From contig NZ_CP041335.1 of assembly GCF_008033135.1 (NCBI RefSeq), positions 1,679,925-1,743,924 on the forward strand: a stretch of DNA of 64,000 nt, read 5' to 3'. The translations under genes and the position numbers were made by a program. Source of the DNA: Chitinolyticbacter meiyuanensis (GTDB lineage: Bacteria; Pseudomonadota; Gammaproteobacteria; Burkholderiales; Chitinibacteraceae). Below are positions 31,910-40,268 of this stretch, one piece after another. A model generated the notes under the pieces. The model was not told the origin of the DNA. It worked only from the letters and a program-made list of their open reading frames with translations, and did not search any database. Every line of letters begins with the position of its first letter. Position 1 is the stretch's first letter.

Positions 31910-34177
31910 TTACTCTGGCCGCACGCAGTCGACGAAGTAACGCGTCTGGCCGTCCACCTTGTCCGCGACGAGGCCGTGGATATAGGTTTCGAAGCCTGGG
32001 AAGCGCGCATTGAATTCACGAACGAAGCGCACGTAGTCGACGATGGTCTTGTTGAACACCTCACCCGGAACCAGCAACGGAATACCTGGCGGGTAGGGCG
32101 TGAACATCACGGCGGTGATGCGGCCTTCCAGTTCGTCGATCGGCACCCGTTCAATCTCACGGTGCGCCATCTTGGCAAAGGCCTTGGCAGGCTTCATTGC
32201 GGGCGTCAGGTCCGACAGATACATCTCGGTAGTCAGCCGCGCCACGTCGCGTGCCTTGTAGATATCGTGGATTTGCTGGCACAGATCCTTCAAGCCGATA
32301 CGCTCATACTGCGGGTACTGCTGGATGAATTCCGGCAGGCAGCGCCACAGCGGCTGGTTCTTGTCGTAATCGTCCTTGAACTGCTGCAACGCGGTGAGCA
32401 GGGTGTTCCAGCGGCCCTTGGTGATGCCGATGGTGAACATGATGAAGAACGAGTAGAGACCAGTCTTCTCGATCACCACGCCGTGCTCGGACAAATACTT
32501 GCTGACGATGGCGGCCGGAATGCCAGTAGCATCGAACTCGCCGCGTACATTCAGGCCCGGTGTGAGGATGGTCGCCTTGATCGGATCGAGCATGTTGAAG
32601 CCTTCGGCGATGTCGCCGAAGCCGTGCCAATCCTCGCCCGCCTTGAGCATCCAGGCGTCGCGGTGATCCAGACCCTCGTCGGTCAGATCGTCCGGGCCCC
32701 ACACGCGGAACCACCAGTCGGCACCGTATTCCTCATCCACCTTGCGCATGGCGCGGCGAAATTCCAGTGCTTCGGCGAGCGACTCCTCGACCAGCGCAGT
32801 ACCGCCCGGTGCCTCCATCATGGCCGCCGCCACATCGCACGAGGCGATGATGGCGTACTGCGGGCTGGTGGAGGTGTGCATCAGATACGCTTCGTTGAAC
32901 ACGTCGCGATCGAGCTTGTTGTCCTCGGCATCCTGCACCAGGATCTGCGAGGCTTGGCTCAAGCCGGCCAGCAGCTTGTGCGTGGATTGGGTGGAGAACA
33001 CCATCGAATCCTTGCAGCGCGGACGGCCTTCACCAATGGCGTGGTAGTCGCCATAGAAGTCGTGGAAGGCGGCGTGCGGCAACCAAGCCTCGTCGAAGTG
33101 CAGCGTTTCGATCTCGCCGTCGAGCAGACCCTTGATCTCCTCGACGTTGTACATCACACCGTCATAGGTCGACTGGGTGATGGTCAGTACGCGCGGCTTC
33201 ACCTCGGGGTTGGCTTCCAGCTTCTCGCGGCAGAACGGGTTGGCCAGCATCTTCTTGCGAATACTCTCCGGCTCGAACTCGCTGCGCGGAATCGGGCCGA
33301 TGATGCCGTAGTGATTGCGCGTCGGCGTCAGGAAGATGGGCACGGCGCCCGTCATCATGATCGCGTGCAGAATGGACTTGTGGCAGTTGCGGTCGACCAC
33401 CACGATGTCGCCCGGCGCTACGGTCGAGTTCCACACGATCTTGTTCGACGTGGAGGTGCCGTTGGTGACGAAGAACAGGTGATCGCAATTGAAGATGCGT
33501 GCTGCGTTGCGCTCGGAAGCGGCCACCGGGCCGGTATGGTCAAGCAGCTGGCCGAGTTCGTCGACCGCATTGCATACGTCGGCGCGCAGCATGTTCTCGC
33601 CGAAGAACTGGTGGAACATCTGGCCGACTGGCGTCTTCAGGAAAGCCACCCCGCCCGAGTGCCCCGGGCAGTGCCACGAGTACGAGCCATCCTGGGCGTA
33701 GTGGGTCAGTGCGCGGAAAAACGGTGGCGCCAATGTATCGAGATAACTCTTGGCCTCGCGGATGATGTGGCGTGCCACAAACTCCGGTGTGTCCTCGTGC
33801 ATGTGGATGAAGCCGTGCAGTTCGCGCAGTACATCGTTCGGAATATGGCGCGCGGTACGTGTCTCGCCATACAGGTAGATCGGGATGTCCGGGTTGCGGC
33901 GGCGGATCTCTGCGACGAAGGTGCGTAGGCTGTTCAGCGCCGCCTGCGTCTCCTCCGGGGTGCCGCCACCGAACTCCTCGTCATCGATCGACAGGATGAA
34001 GCCCGCTGCGCGGCTTTGCTGCTGGGCAAACGAGGTCAGATCGCCGTAGCTGGTATAGCCGATGACATCCATGCCCTCGGCCTCCATCGCGGCGGCAAGC
34101 TCGCGGATGCCGGAGCCGCTGGTGTTCTCGGAGCGGAAGTCTTCGTCGATGATGACGACGGGGAAGTAAAAACGCAT
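31910..34177 (-). CDS. PLP-dependent Orn/Lys/Arg decarboxylase
   Basis: A 755-residue fold-type I decarboxylase with an N-terminal response-regulator-like wing domain (about 1-130), the PLP core and a C-terminal domain. The Schiff-base lysine lies in FSTQSTHKLLAGLSQAS, and HFDEAWLPHAAFH holds the cofactor-binding Asp. The length equals that of E. coli AdiA (arginine), but lysine and ornithine enzymes share the same fold, so the substrate is left open. The enzyme consumes a proton and forms agmatine, cadaverine or putrescine, so acid resistance or polyamine supply is likely. AAGGA precedes ATG 34177. No antiporter gene is adjacent. Confidence 0.9.
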   Translation of the reverse strand: MRFYFPVVIIDEDFRSENTSGSGIRELAAAMEAEGMDVIGYTSYGDLTSFAQQQSRAAGFILSIDDEEFGGGTPEETQAALNSLRTFVAEIRRRNPDIPIYLYGETRTARHIPNDVLRELHGFIHMHEDTPEFVARHIIREAKSYLDTLAPPFFRALTHYAQDGSYSWHCPGHSGGVAFLKTPVGQMFHQFFGENMLRADVCNAVDELGQLLDHTGPVAASERNAARIFNCDHLFFVTNGTSTSNKIVWNSTVAPGDIVVVDRNCHKSILHAIMMTGAVPIFLTPTRNHYGIIGPIPRSEFEPESIRKKMLANPFCREKLEANPEVKPRVLTITQSTYDGVMYNVEEIKGLLDGEIETLHFDEAWLPHAAFHDFYGDYHAIGEGRPRCKDSMVFSTQSTHKLLAGLSQASQILVQDAEDNKLDRDVFNEAYLMHTSTSPQYAIIASCDVAAAMMEAPGGTALVEESLAEALEFRRAMRKVDEEYGADWWFRVWGPDDLTDEGLDHRDAWMLKAGEDWHGFGDIAEGFNMLDPIKATILTPGLNVRGEFDATGIPAAIVSKYLSEHGVVIEKTGLYSFFIMFTIGITKGRWNTLLTALQQFKDDYDKNQPLWRCLPEFIQQYPQYERIGLKDLCQQIHDIYKARDVARLTTEMYLSDLTPAMKPAKAFAKMAHREIERVPIDELEGRITAVMFTPYPPGIPLLVPGEVFNKTIVDYVRFVREFNARFPGFETYIHGLVADKVDGQTRYFVDCVRPE

Positions 34178-34492
34178 GCCAGTGTCCTTTGGAAGCAATG
34201 CACGAGCTGCGCTTAGGGCACGACCAGAGCCAGGAGGTTCAAAGTGGCCGGCTTGAGGCGCTGGAAAGAGGGCGCTTTGCGCCGCGGTCCGGACAAGGTT
34301 GAACAACCTCGCCTCCAGCCGGCCTCTAACGTCCCGAGAAGGGGCGTATGTTAAAGCAGAAAGATGAATCCCGATACCGAGTTTATTGGTATGACAATAC
34401 GGCTACTTCACCGGGTTTAGCACCCTCATGGCTAAGCAACATTAGCCGTTCTTCTTTCTCGGGGGCTCACTAAACATTGCGTGCCATTTAGC
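34178..34492. other. Intergenic region upstream of the decarboxylase
   Basis: These 315 bases separate the start of the decarboxylase from the end of the CBM-pilin gene; both genes are on the minus strand. The decarboxylase-proximal half holds a structured element at 34246-34324. The rest shows only a weak short palindrome (GGCTA/TAGCC at 34431-34448) that might end the pilin transcript. Confidence 0.6.
34246..34324 (-). promoter_or_regulatory. Structured leader candidate upstream of the decarboxylase
   Basis: On the minus strand, arms at 34324-34310 and 34260-34246 (GGCCGGC-T-GGAGGCG with CGCCTC-AA-GCCGGCC) form an almost perfect long stem with a single mismatch. It encloses two smaller hairpins (AGGTT/AACCT near 34311-34298; GGCGC/GCGCC at 34283-34271), which makes a three-way junction. 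The 3' end lies 68 bases before the decarboxylase ATG. No run of Ts follows, so translational rather than terminator control would be expected. No known riboswitch class was recognised. Confidence 0.45.
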
Positions 34493-35473
34493 TTATTGTT
34501 TGCTCCAAAGTGAGGCGACTGCCGGTGGTTCCCAGCCTACTTGAGCAGTATGTGCCTGCAGGCATTTGTAGGTGTAACCACCATAGGTCACCAAATCGCC
34601 GGCCTTGTAGACAACGCCAGCTTTCCAAGCGGCTACACCAGCTGGAGTTGGTGTTGTAACTGGTGCTGGCGTGGGAGTCGCTTTCGGCGTCGGCGTAACT
34701 GTCGGGATTGGAGTTGCTGTTGGCACTGGCGTCGGAACGGGGGTTGTCGTATTCGAGACGCAGGCTCCCTTGTCTTCCCAGACACTGGTAACTCCCGGCG
34801 TTTCTCCTTGACTCCACCACTTGGCGCGATAATTGTGGCCGCCGTAGGAAACGACGCTGTCCGTAGTGTATGCCGGCGAACTGCTCCAATTGGGTGCGCA
34901 TGGCGTATTGCTGGGAGTGGGGGCAATAGTGGGAATCGGCGTGGGCTGTGGAGTGGGGGCGGGCGTTGGCACCGGCGTCGATGCTACCGGTGTTGGGGCG
35001 GTTGGCGTGGTATAGGCACTCGGAGCTGGGGTGACGCCCGGCGCTGGTGTAGGAGCGGGAGAGCTGACTGCAGGAGTGGTTACTGTCTCCTTGCTGTCGC
35101 GCACGCTGGTTTGCAGAATCACATACTGAGTGTTGCCATCGGCAGGTTGCCAGCTGACAGTCACTTGCAGATTGCTATATGGCTTCGGGCCAACAGCGGC
35201 CGAAACAGGTGCTGACAGCGCGACTGTGAAAACAGCTGTTCTGCCAGTCTCAGTGCGGCTGGCTGCCGCGAGGCTGCCATCAGCCAGTTTGGTTTGCCTT
35301 GCTTTTTCCAGTTCGGCCTGCGCCAGCATCAATGCTTCGTTTCTTTCTGCGGACGAAGCGGTGTTGCGCATCACTGAGCCTTGATAACGTACCAACGCAA
35401 TGGCAGCAACGCTAAGGATGGAGGCGGCGGCTAGCACCTCGACCAAGCTGAAGCCCTGGGTTTTCCTGCTCAT
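34493..35473 (-). CDS. PilV-like minor pilin fused to two chitin-binding-type modules
   Basis: A 326-residue protein. The prepilin peptidase site is GFSLVEVL (cleavage after Gly7, Glu at +5 of the mature protein), followed by the hydrophobic pilin helix and a PilV-type globular part to about 130. A Pro/Thr/Ala-rich linker (132-190) leads to a CBM5/12-like module (191-238, with CAPNW, AKWWSQGETP and a closing GAC). A second linker (239-278) leads to a second module (279-326, AAWKAGVVYKAGDLVTYGG to LWSK). Modules of this type bind chitin. The pilin part is a clear paralogue of the adjacent pilV. GGAGGAG precedes ATG 35473. It would be presented at or near the pilus tip. Confidence 0.88.
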   Translation of the reverse strand: MSRKTQGFSLVEVLAAASILSVAAIALVRYQGSVMRNTASSAERNEALMLAQAELEKARQTKLADGSLAAASRTETGRTAVFTVALSAPVSAAVGPKPYSNLQVTVSWQPADGNTQYVILQTSVRDSKETVTTPAVSSPAPTPAPGVTPAPSAYTTPTAPTPVASTPVPTPAPTPQPTPIPTIAPTPSNTPCAPNWSSSPAYTTDSVVSYGGHNYRAKWWSQGETPGVTSVWEDKGACVSNTTTPVPTPVPTATPIPTVTPTPKATPTPAPVTTPTPAGVAAWKAGVVYKAGDLVTYGGYTYKCLQAHTAQVGWEPPAVASLWSKQ

Positions 35474-35549
35474 TTGGCTTCTCCTCCTCACCACGCATTC
35501 ATTTAATGCATAATCATGTACTTATATTTATATTTGCTAACTTATTTAT

Positions 35550-35577
35550 GGAAATAAAAGCCGGTTTCGCAACCGGC
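35550..35577 (-). terminator. Intrinsic terminator between pilV and the CBM-pilin gene
   Basis: On the minus strand GCCGGTT and AACCGGC (35577-35571 with 35566-35560) form a stem followed by TTTTATTTC. It lies just after the pilV stop and 77 bases before the CBM-pilin start. An AT-rich stretch (35500-35550) between them could hold a separate promoter. Confidence 0.78.
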
Positions 35578-35583
35578 CTTGTG

Positions 35584-36006
35584 CTATGGCGTCGGTGTGA
35601 TTCCAGGGCCGACGACGGAGTTTACTGCATTGCGCATGCTGCTTTGCAGTACGACATGCTGTGTCGAACCCTCAGTATCGTCCCAGCTGACCGTGACACG
35701 GACGCTGGAAAACGGAGTAGGCGCCACGACAATGGCTTCCGGCGCACTGCGCGCCACAGTAAACACCCCTGTTTTTCCGGTGATCGGGCTGTGCGTTTGT
35801 GCGGTGAGGGTCGTTCCGGCCAGGGCCAGCGCTCTTACCGTTTCCATTTCAGCGAGCGCATATTGTGCCGCTTCGTTGCGCTCGGCTGCCATAACCGTGC
35901 TGCGGGTCATGGTGCCCTGATAGCGGGCCAGCGCGATGGCGGCGATGCAGATAATGACGGTGGCGATCAAAACTTCGATCAAACTAAAGCCCAGTTCACG
36001 TCGCAT
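35584..36006 (-). CDS. pilV: Minor pilin PilV-like
   Basis: A 140-residue prepilin: MRRELG then FSLIEVLIATVIICIAAIAL, cleaved after Gly6 with Glu at +5. The globular part ends WDDTEGSTQHVVLQSSMRN, close to the corresponding part of the CBM-pilin gene downstream. ATG 36006 follows the pilX stop by three bases on the coding strand; an in-frame TTG at 36012 overlaps that stop. Part of the minor-pilin priming complex that starts pilus assembly. Confidence 0.85.
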   Translation of the reverse strand: MRRELGFSLIEVLIATVIICIAAIALARYQGTMTRSTVMAAERNEAAQYALAEMETVRALALAGTTLTAQTHSPITGKTGVFTVARSAPEAIVVAPTPFSSVRVTVSWDDTEGSTQHVVLQSSMRNAVNSVVGPGITPTP

Positions 36007-36008
36007 GA

Positions 36009-37277
36009 TCAAAAATCAACCCAGGATTTGGAGTCGGAATTTATTTTTTTCTTCAACGAATCTGGGGGGCCTACTTTTTCATAAGTAATTTTTTGAGTGC
36101 CGCTAAAAGCATGGGTTGGCGCTTTAAATGGATCGTTGCTATCCATTTTTCCATTGGCGGATCCAGAAATTATTTGTCCCAAAGGTGCAACATCCCAGCT
36201 GTCTTCAATAGCAATTGAGCCAGTAATATCGAAGCTTCCAGTGCCATAAACATTATTCGTATAGACAAAACTAGAGCCGGTGGTTTGTAGCTGTCCGCGA
36301 ATGGCTCCATTGATGACAATTACCATATCTGTTCCGCTAATGGCGCAACTGCTGGATAGATCTCCTTCTATCCAAACGACTTTATTGCTGTAGCTAGTGG
36401 CAGGAGGGCATCCCGTAAATACATTGCTGCCAGCAACTTGTTTGATTTGCTGTTTGGTCTGTCCATTGAAGAGAGAGGAAAATAAATTGGTGGAAAGTGC
36501 CGTGTTTTTTTCTGGTGGGCAGGCTCCAGTCTTGCATTGATAATTCTGAGACCCGCCGTAGGCATAGCTGTCGCCATATAACACTGAGCATGAAGGCAAC
36601 GGCCTGCCTGCATTTGCTGTAATATGGGCGGCACCCCAAGCGTCTGCATAATTTCCTACTGTTATTGCAGTGTCCCCAATTGCGAAGCCTCCAGTAACTT
36701 TGAGTTGTCGACGTACTTTTGCTCGTGCGACATCGCCTGAGCAAATGTTGTTGCCGGTTTCAGTGTTGCCCGCGCAGCCCTCGCTGATTACAGATAATAC
36801 CCCACCGTCAAATCGGGCCTGAACTCGATAGCCTAAACCGGGATTCACTCCAGAAATGGCTGTACCAACTAGTGAATAAAGTCCAGTATAATATTTGTCA
36901 GAGTCAAAGACTTGATCATTGGTCGCCGCATAACTGTTTTTGAACGCAAAGCTGCTACTCGCCGAGCCGGGGGCGCAAGAACTGCTACTTCCACCACTGC
37001 TGGATTGAATAAGTGTCGTTGCCGGAGTGGTGCTTGTTTCAATTTGTTGCAAATCGGCTTCCAGTTGAGCAATGAAAGCATTCATTCCGGCTTCTGCAGC
37101 CCCCAGTGCCATATTGTACTGGTATTGGTTGACGGAGGATTTCTGGAATAGATAGGCACTGCGATTGGCGTACATGGTCGCAATTGTTGCGATTGCTACG
37201 AGAATGAGGGTGACAAATAGCGCCGCAGCGCCATTTTGCCGCGCCGCGCGATTGACTGAATGGATTTGGGGCGTCAT
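36009..37277 (-). CDS. pilX: PilX-like minor pilin
   Basis: A 422-residue protein with an N-terminal QNGAAALFVTLILVAIATIA segment, the PilX-type prepilin start that lacks the usual Glu5, followed by a long Ser/Gly/Cys-rich extracellular domain. It is about twice the length of Pseudomonas PilX, so the extension is notable. Its composition is less GC-rich than the housekeeping genes. ATG 37277 has an AG-rich RBS and overlaps the end of the pilW-like gene neither in sequence nor frame (eight bases apart). Confidence 0.8.
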   Translation of the reverse strand: MTPQIHSVNRAARQNGAAALFVTLILVAIATIATMYANRSAYLFQKSSVNQYQYNMALGAAEAGMNAFIAQLEADLQQIETSTTPATTLIQSSSGGSSSSCAPGSASSSFAFKNSYAATNDQVFDSDKYYTGLYSLVGTAISGVNPGLGYRVQARFDGGVLSVISEGCAGNTETGNNICSGDVARAKVRRQLKVTGGFAIGDTAITVGNYADAWGAAHITANAGRPLPSCSVLYGDSYAYGGSQNYQCKTGACPPEKNTALSTNLFSSLFNGQTKQQIKQVAGSNVFTGCPPATSYSNKVVWIEGDLSSSCAISGTDMVIVINGAIRGQLQTTGSSFVYTNNVYGTGSFDITGSIAIEDSWDVAPLGQIISGSANGKMDSNDPFKAPTHAFSGTQKITYEKVGPPDSLKKKINSDSKSWVDF

Positions 37278-37285
37278 ATCTTTTC

Positions 37286-38026
37286 TCAATCACATTTGGT
37301 GATCGTGGTGCCAGTGGCGGTCGCTGTAGCAGGGCAGGCCGGTAAATTGCGTAGCTGTACGGTCTCAGATAGCGTACGAGTATTGCCATTCGGGTCCGCT
37401 GCGGTGATATCAATTTTGACGGATTGCACCATGATCGGGCCTGTCGGGTTACCGCTGGCATCCACTGCTCGGATTGCGCTCGGGGTGAATTTGAGATTGG
37501 TAATGCTGAGGTTGTCGGTCAGGTTGAGCACTTCCCAGCCGGTGGGGCTACTGCAATCCTGTACATTGATGCTCGCAGCGCCGGTCAAGAGCAGTACTTG
37601 TTTGTTCGTGCTGTTGTAGCTGAATCCGGTAACCTCATTCGCACTGACGGTGCCCGCGCCTGTGACGGGAGCAGGGGTGTTGATATTGGCGGGAACATTG
37701 CGGTCGTAGCGAAATACGACGCATTGATATTCGCCGCTGCTGGCCGCTGAGGAAAACCAAATTTGTCGGAAATACTCGCTATCTGTTGCCGTGTTGTCCT
37801 CGCCATCTGCATTAAAACCCGCTCGGCGAAGCTCCCGGCCCATGATGGTCATAATGTCTTGCAAATTACCGTGAAATCCCACAGCTCTGACGCTGTCTCG
37901 TGCGCCCTTGAATGCGTTGATTCCCAAGGATGCTGCAGCGATGATCAATAACATTCCGATCACGATTGCGATCATGATTTCGATCAATGATAAACCTGCC
38001 TGCCGTTGCGATGGCCGAATTAGCAT
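37286..38026 (-). CDS. pilW: PilW-like minor pilin
   Basis: A 246-residue prepilin: a basic leader with QAG, then LSLIEIMIAIVIGMLLIIAA (Glu +5). The large beta-rich domain contains several cysteines, and the C-terminus ends TITKCD. PilW bridges minor pilins and the tip in known systems. It overlaps fimT by seven bases, consistent with one operon. Confidence 0.85.
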   Translation of the reverse strand: MLIRPSQRQAGLSLIEIMIAIVIGMLLIIAAASLGINAFKGARDSVRAVGFHGNLQDIMTIMGRELRRAGFNADGEDNTATDSEYFRQIWFSSAASSGEYQCVVFRYDRNVPANINTPAPVTGAGTVSANEVTGFSYNSTNKQVLLLTGAASINVQDCSSPTGWEVLNLTDNLSITNLKFTPSAIRAVDASGNPTGPIMVQSVKIDITAADPNGNTRTLSETVQLRNLPACPATATATGTTITKCD

Positions 38027-38550
38027 GCTGGGAACCCTCCTAGCGATGGTTTGCCGCTAGGGATGCAAATCCGGCTGATGCCGGTGGCGGTAAGCTGTAC
38101 GGCCAACTGATACGGACTTTTGCTGAACGTGGCGCTTTGTGTTCCGGTTGCTCCTCCGGCAAAGGTGGGAAGCATGCGAACGGCTCCGAATGTAGCGCCC
38201 GATAGCGCGGCTGGCACATCCGCGGCGATGCCAGGGTGCTCGTTCACAGTCATTGAGCGCAGATCGCAGGTGCCTCCTGCGGTGCAAGTGGCCGTGCTGC
38301 TGGCACGTATGGACCAGCTTGTTCCCGTCGTGATAAGCAGATAGATATCGCTGTTCCGTTTGATGGCTTCGCTTTTTGCGTAGACCAACAAATTTTTGAA
38401 CTCGATTGCGGCAGACTCAACTTTTTTGCGATTCATTAAGTCGGAAAAGGCGGGCAGAGCAACTGCGGCCAAGACACCGAGAATTGCTACAACAACGAGA
38501 CCTTCAATCAGGGTGAAACCGGATTGACGTCGTTTCCACGGGAGCGCCAT
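38020..38550 (-). CDS. fimT: FimT/GspH-type pseudopilin
   Basis: A 176-residue prepilin, RRQSG then FTLIEGLVVVAILGVLAAVA, of the GspH/FimT family, whose members seed the pilus and in some species bind DNA. The start is taken as ATG 38550 with GGAG six bases upstream; the next ATG (38553) is three bases earlier. It overlaps the end of the pilE-like gene. Confidence 0.85.
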   Translation of the reverse strand: MALPWKRRQSGFTLIEGLVVVAILGVLAAVALPAFSDLMNRKKVESAAIEFKNLLVYAKSEAIKRNSDIYLLITTGTSWSIRASSTATCTAGGTCDLRSMTVNEHPGIAADVPAALSGATFGAVRMLPTFAGGATGTQSATFSKSPYQLAVQLTATGISRICIPSGKPSLGGFPAC

Positions 38551-38993
38551 CATTTGCTCCAGCAACTACTTGGTGCTGTTGTCGTATTGCCGTTGGAGAT
38601 CACCATGGTCAAACTGGTGCAACCGCTGTCTTTTAATTGCGCGCTTTTGGCTGCTGCCTTGATGCAATACGCACTGCCGGACGAAAGTACTGCTGCACAG
38701 TCGCTGGCATATATGTTGACATCGTAATAGCCACTTTCAGACGTCAGCGTGGTTCCCGTGCCCACACCAAGATTGGCAAAACTATTGGTATAGGCGGTAT
38801 TGTTCGCACGCCATTTTTCTTGTGCTTGAGCAATTCTATGCATCGCAGTCTGAGCGTCGGCTCTGCGCGTCTTGAGGACATAGCGCTGGTAGCTAGGGAT
38901 GGCAATGGCAGCGAGAATGCCGATGATTGCAACGGTGATGATGAGTTCGAGCAAGGTGAAGCCACGCTTTCGGCGGGCGGCATCGTTATGCAT
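38550..38993 (-). CDS. pilE: PilE-type type IV pilin (minor pilin)
   Basis: A 147-residue prepilin: MHNDAARRKRG then FTLLELIITVAIIGILAAIA, cleaved after the Gly. The C-terminal disulfide pair (DSGC...SSCWSK) forms the D-region. PilE-like proteins of this length in minor-pilin operons are accessory rather than the bulk pilin. AGGAGG precedes ATG 38993. It is the first gene of the fimT-pilW-pilX-pilV run and lies 142 bases downstream of the Sua5 gene. Confidence 0.87.
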   Translation of the reverse strand: MHNDAARRKRGFTLLELIITVAIIGILAAIAIPSYQRYVLKTRRADAQTAMHRIAQAQEKWRANNTAYTNSFANLGVGTGTTLTSESGYYDVNIYASDCAAVLSSGSAYCIKAAAKSAQLKDSGCTSLTMVISNGNTTTAPSSCWSK

Positions 38994-39135
38994 ATGGGCT
39001 CCTCCTGATGTTCTTGTCAGCTTTCTTCTGACCACCATCTTATGGTCTTCCCTTACGGGCGGCAAGTGCTTGATTTTGCTCATGTGGAAGGCGGCCCAGT
39101 ACGCTGACATGCGTTTGAGTGCGAGGGATGAGCGG

Positions 39136-40104
39136 TCAGTTCAGTTGCTGATGGGCCGCCCGGCGTAAACGATCGTTCACCGCCAGCCACCCAGCGTCGG
39201 TCGGCGGTTTTTCGAGATACAGCACGTCGAGGTTGAAAGCGTCGAGCTGACGAAGTGTGTCATATAGTCGGTAGGCATATGCGTCGGGTTCATTTGGCAT
39301 CAATACGATGCGTGTGAAAATGCCGTCCGAAATGGCGTCGGATTGGGTGATCAAGGCAACGCGTTGGCCCTTCTCGGCGGCGGTCAAGGCAGCTTCTCGT
39401 ACCGCTGCGCTTGGGCCGATGATTAACGAGGTGCGCGGTGAATAGTGGCTGTCGAGCAAGCCAGAGACGCGCACATTGGCGGTCTGGGCGTGTTGGTGGT
39501 GTTCCAGCTTCATGCCCAGCAAGTCTTCGATCTGCTCACGCAGCACGCCCCCTGGACGCAGTAGCTTGGGTGTGGTGTCGATCAGGCTGACGATGGTCGA
39601 TTCGACGCCAACTTGGCAGGGGCCGCCGTCAAGCACCAGCGGGGCTTCCTGGCCGAATTCGTCGCGCACGTGTTGCGCGGTGGTGGGGCTGACGTGGCCG
39701 AAGCGGTTGGCGGAAGGGGCGGCGAGGCCGCCGCCGAATCGCTGCAGCAGTTCGTGGGTGAGTGGATGAGCGGGGGCGCGCAGACCGACGGTGTTCTGGC
39801 CGCCGGTCACGGCATCGAGCACATGAGGCTGGCGCTTGAGGATCAGGGTGAGCGGGCCGGGCCAGAACGCTTCCGCCAACTGCCACGCAGCATCCGGAAT
39901 GTCTTGCGCCCAATCGCCGAGCTGGCAGCTGCTGGCGATATGCACGATGACCGGATGATCGGCCGGGCGCCCCTTCAATGCGAAGATGCGCGCAACCGCT
40001 TCAGGATTGCTGGCATCGGCGGCGAGGCCGTAGACGGTTTCGGTGGGAATGGCCACCAACTGGCCCGTGCGTAGGCGTGCGAGCGCCAAATCCAACTCGT
40101 TCAT
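39136..40104 (-). CDS. L-threonylcarbamoyladenylate synthase, Sua5 type
   Basis: A 322-residue protein: the YrdC/TsaC domain (about 1-200, with ALARLRTGQLVAIPTETVYG and ALKGRPADHPVIVH) followed by a C-terminal Sua5 domain. It makes the threonylcarbamoyl-AMP used for t6A37 in tRNAs that read ANN codons. ATG 40104 gives the expected start. It lies downstream of dnaE in the same direction. Confidence 0.93.
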   Translation of the reverse strand: MNELDLALARLRTGQLVAIPTETVYGLAADASNPEAVARIFALKGRPADHPVIVHIASSCQLGDWAQDIPDAAWQLAEAFWPGPLTLILKRQPHVLDAVTGGQNTVGLRAPAHPLTHELLQRFGGGLAAPSANRFGHVSPTTAQHVRDEFGQEAPLVLDGGPCQVGVESTIVSLIDTTPKLLRPGGVLREQIEDLLGMKLEHHQHAQTANVRVSGLLDSHYSPRTSLIIGPSAAVREAALTAAEKGQRVALITQSDAISDGIFTRIVLMPNEPDAYAYRLYDTLRQLDAFNLDVLYLEKPPTDAGWLAVNDRLRRAAHQQLN

Positions 40105-40268
40105 CGATCTGTTTTTTGCGTCAAAGCTTATGATTATAAACGGAAAACGCAGCCGTGCCGATGCGTGACCAGCATGCTGCATCTACCCGCCAATGTAGTC
40201 AATCTAGTACCAGAACGTTGCAGTTGTGCGGCAAGGCCAGAAGGGATGGCTTTTGCCGCACAGAGTGC

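Noticed and set aside
31976-33928. A 650-codon open frame opposite the decarboxylase
   Set aside because: Antisense to a complete PLP enzyme gene with conserved motifs.
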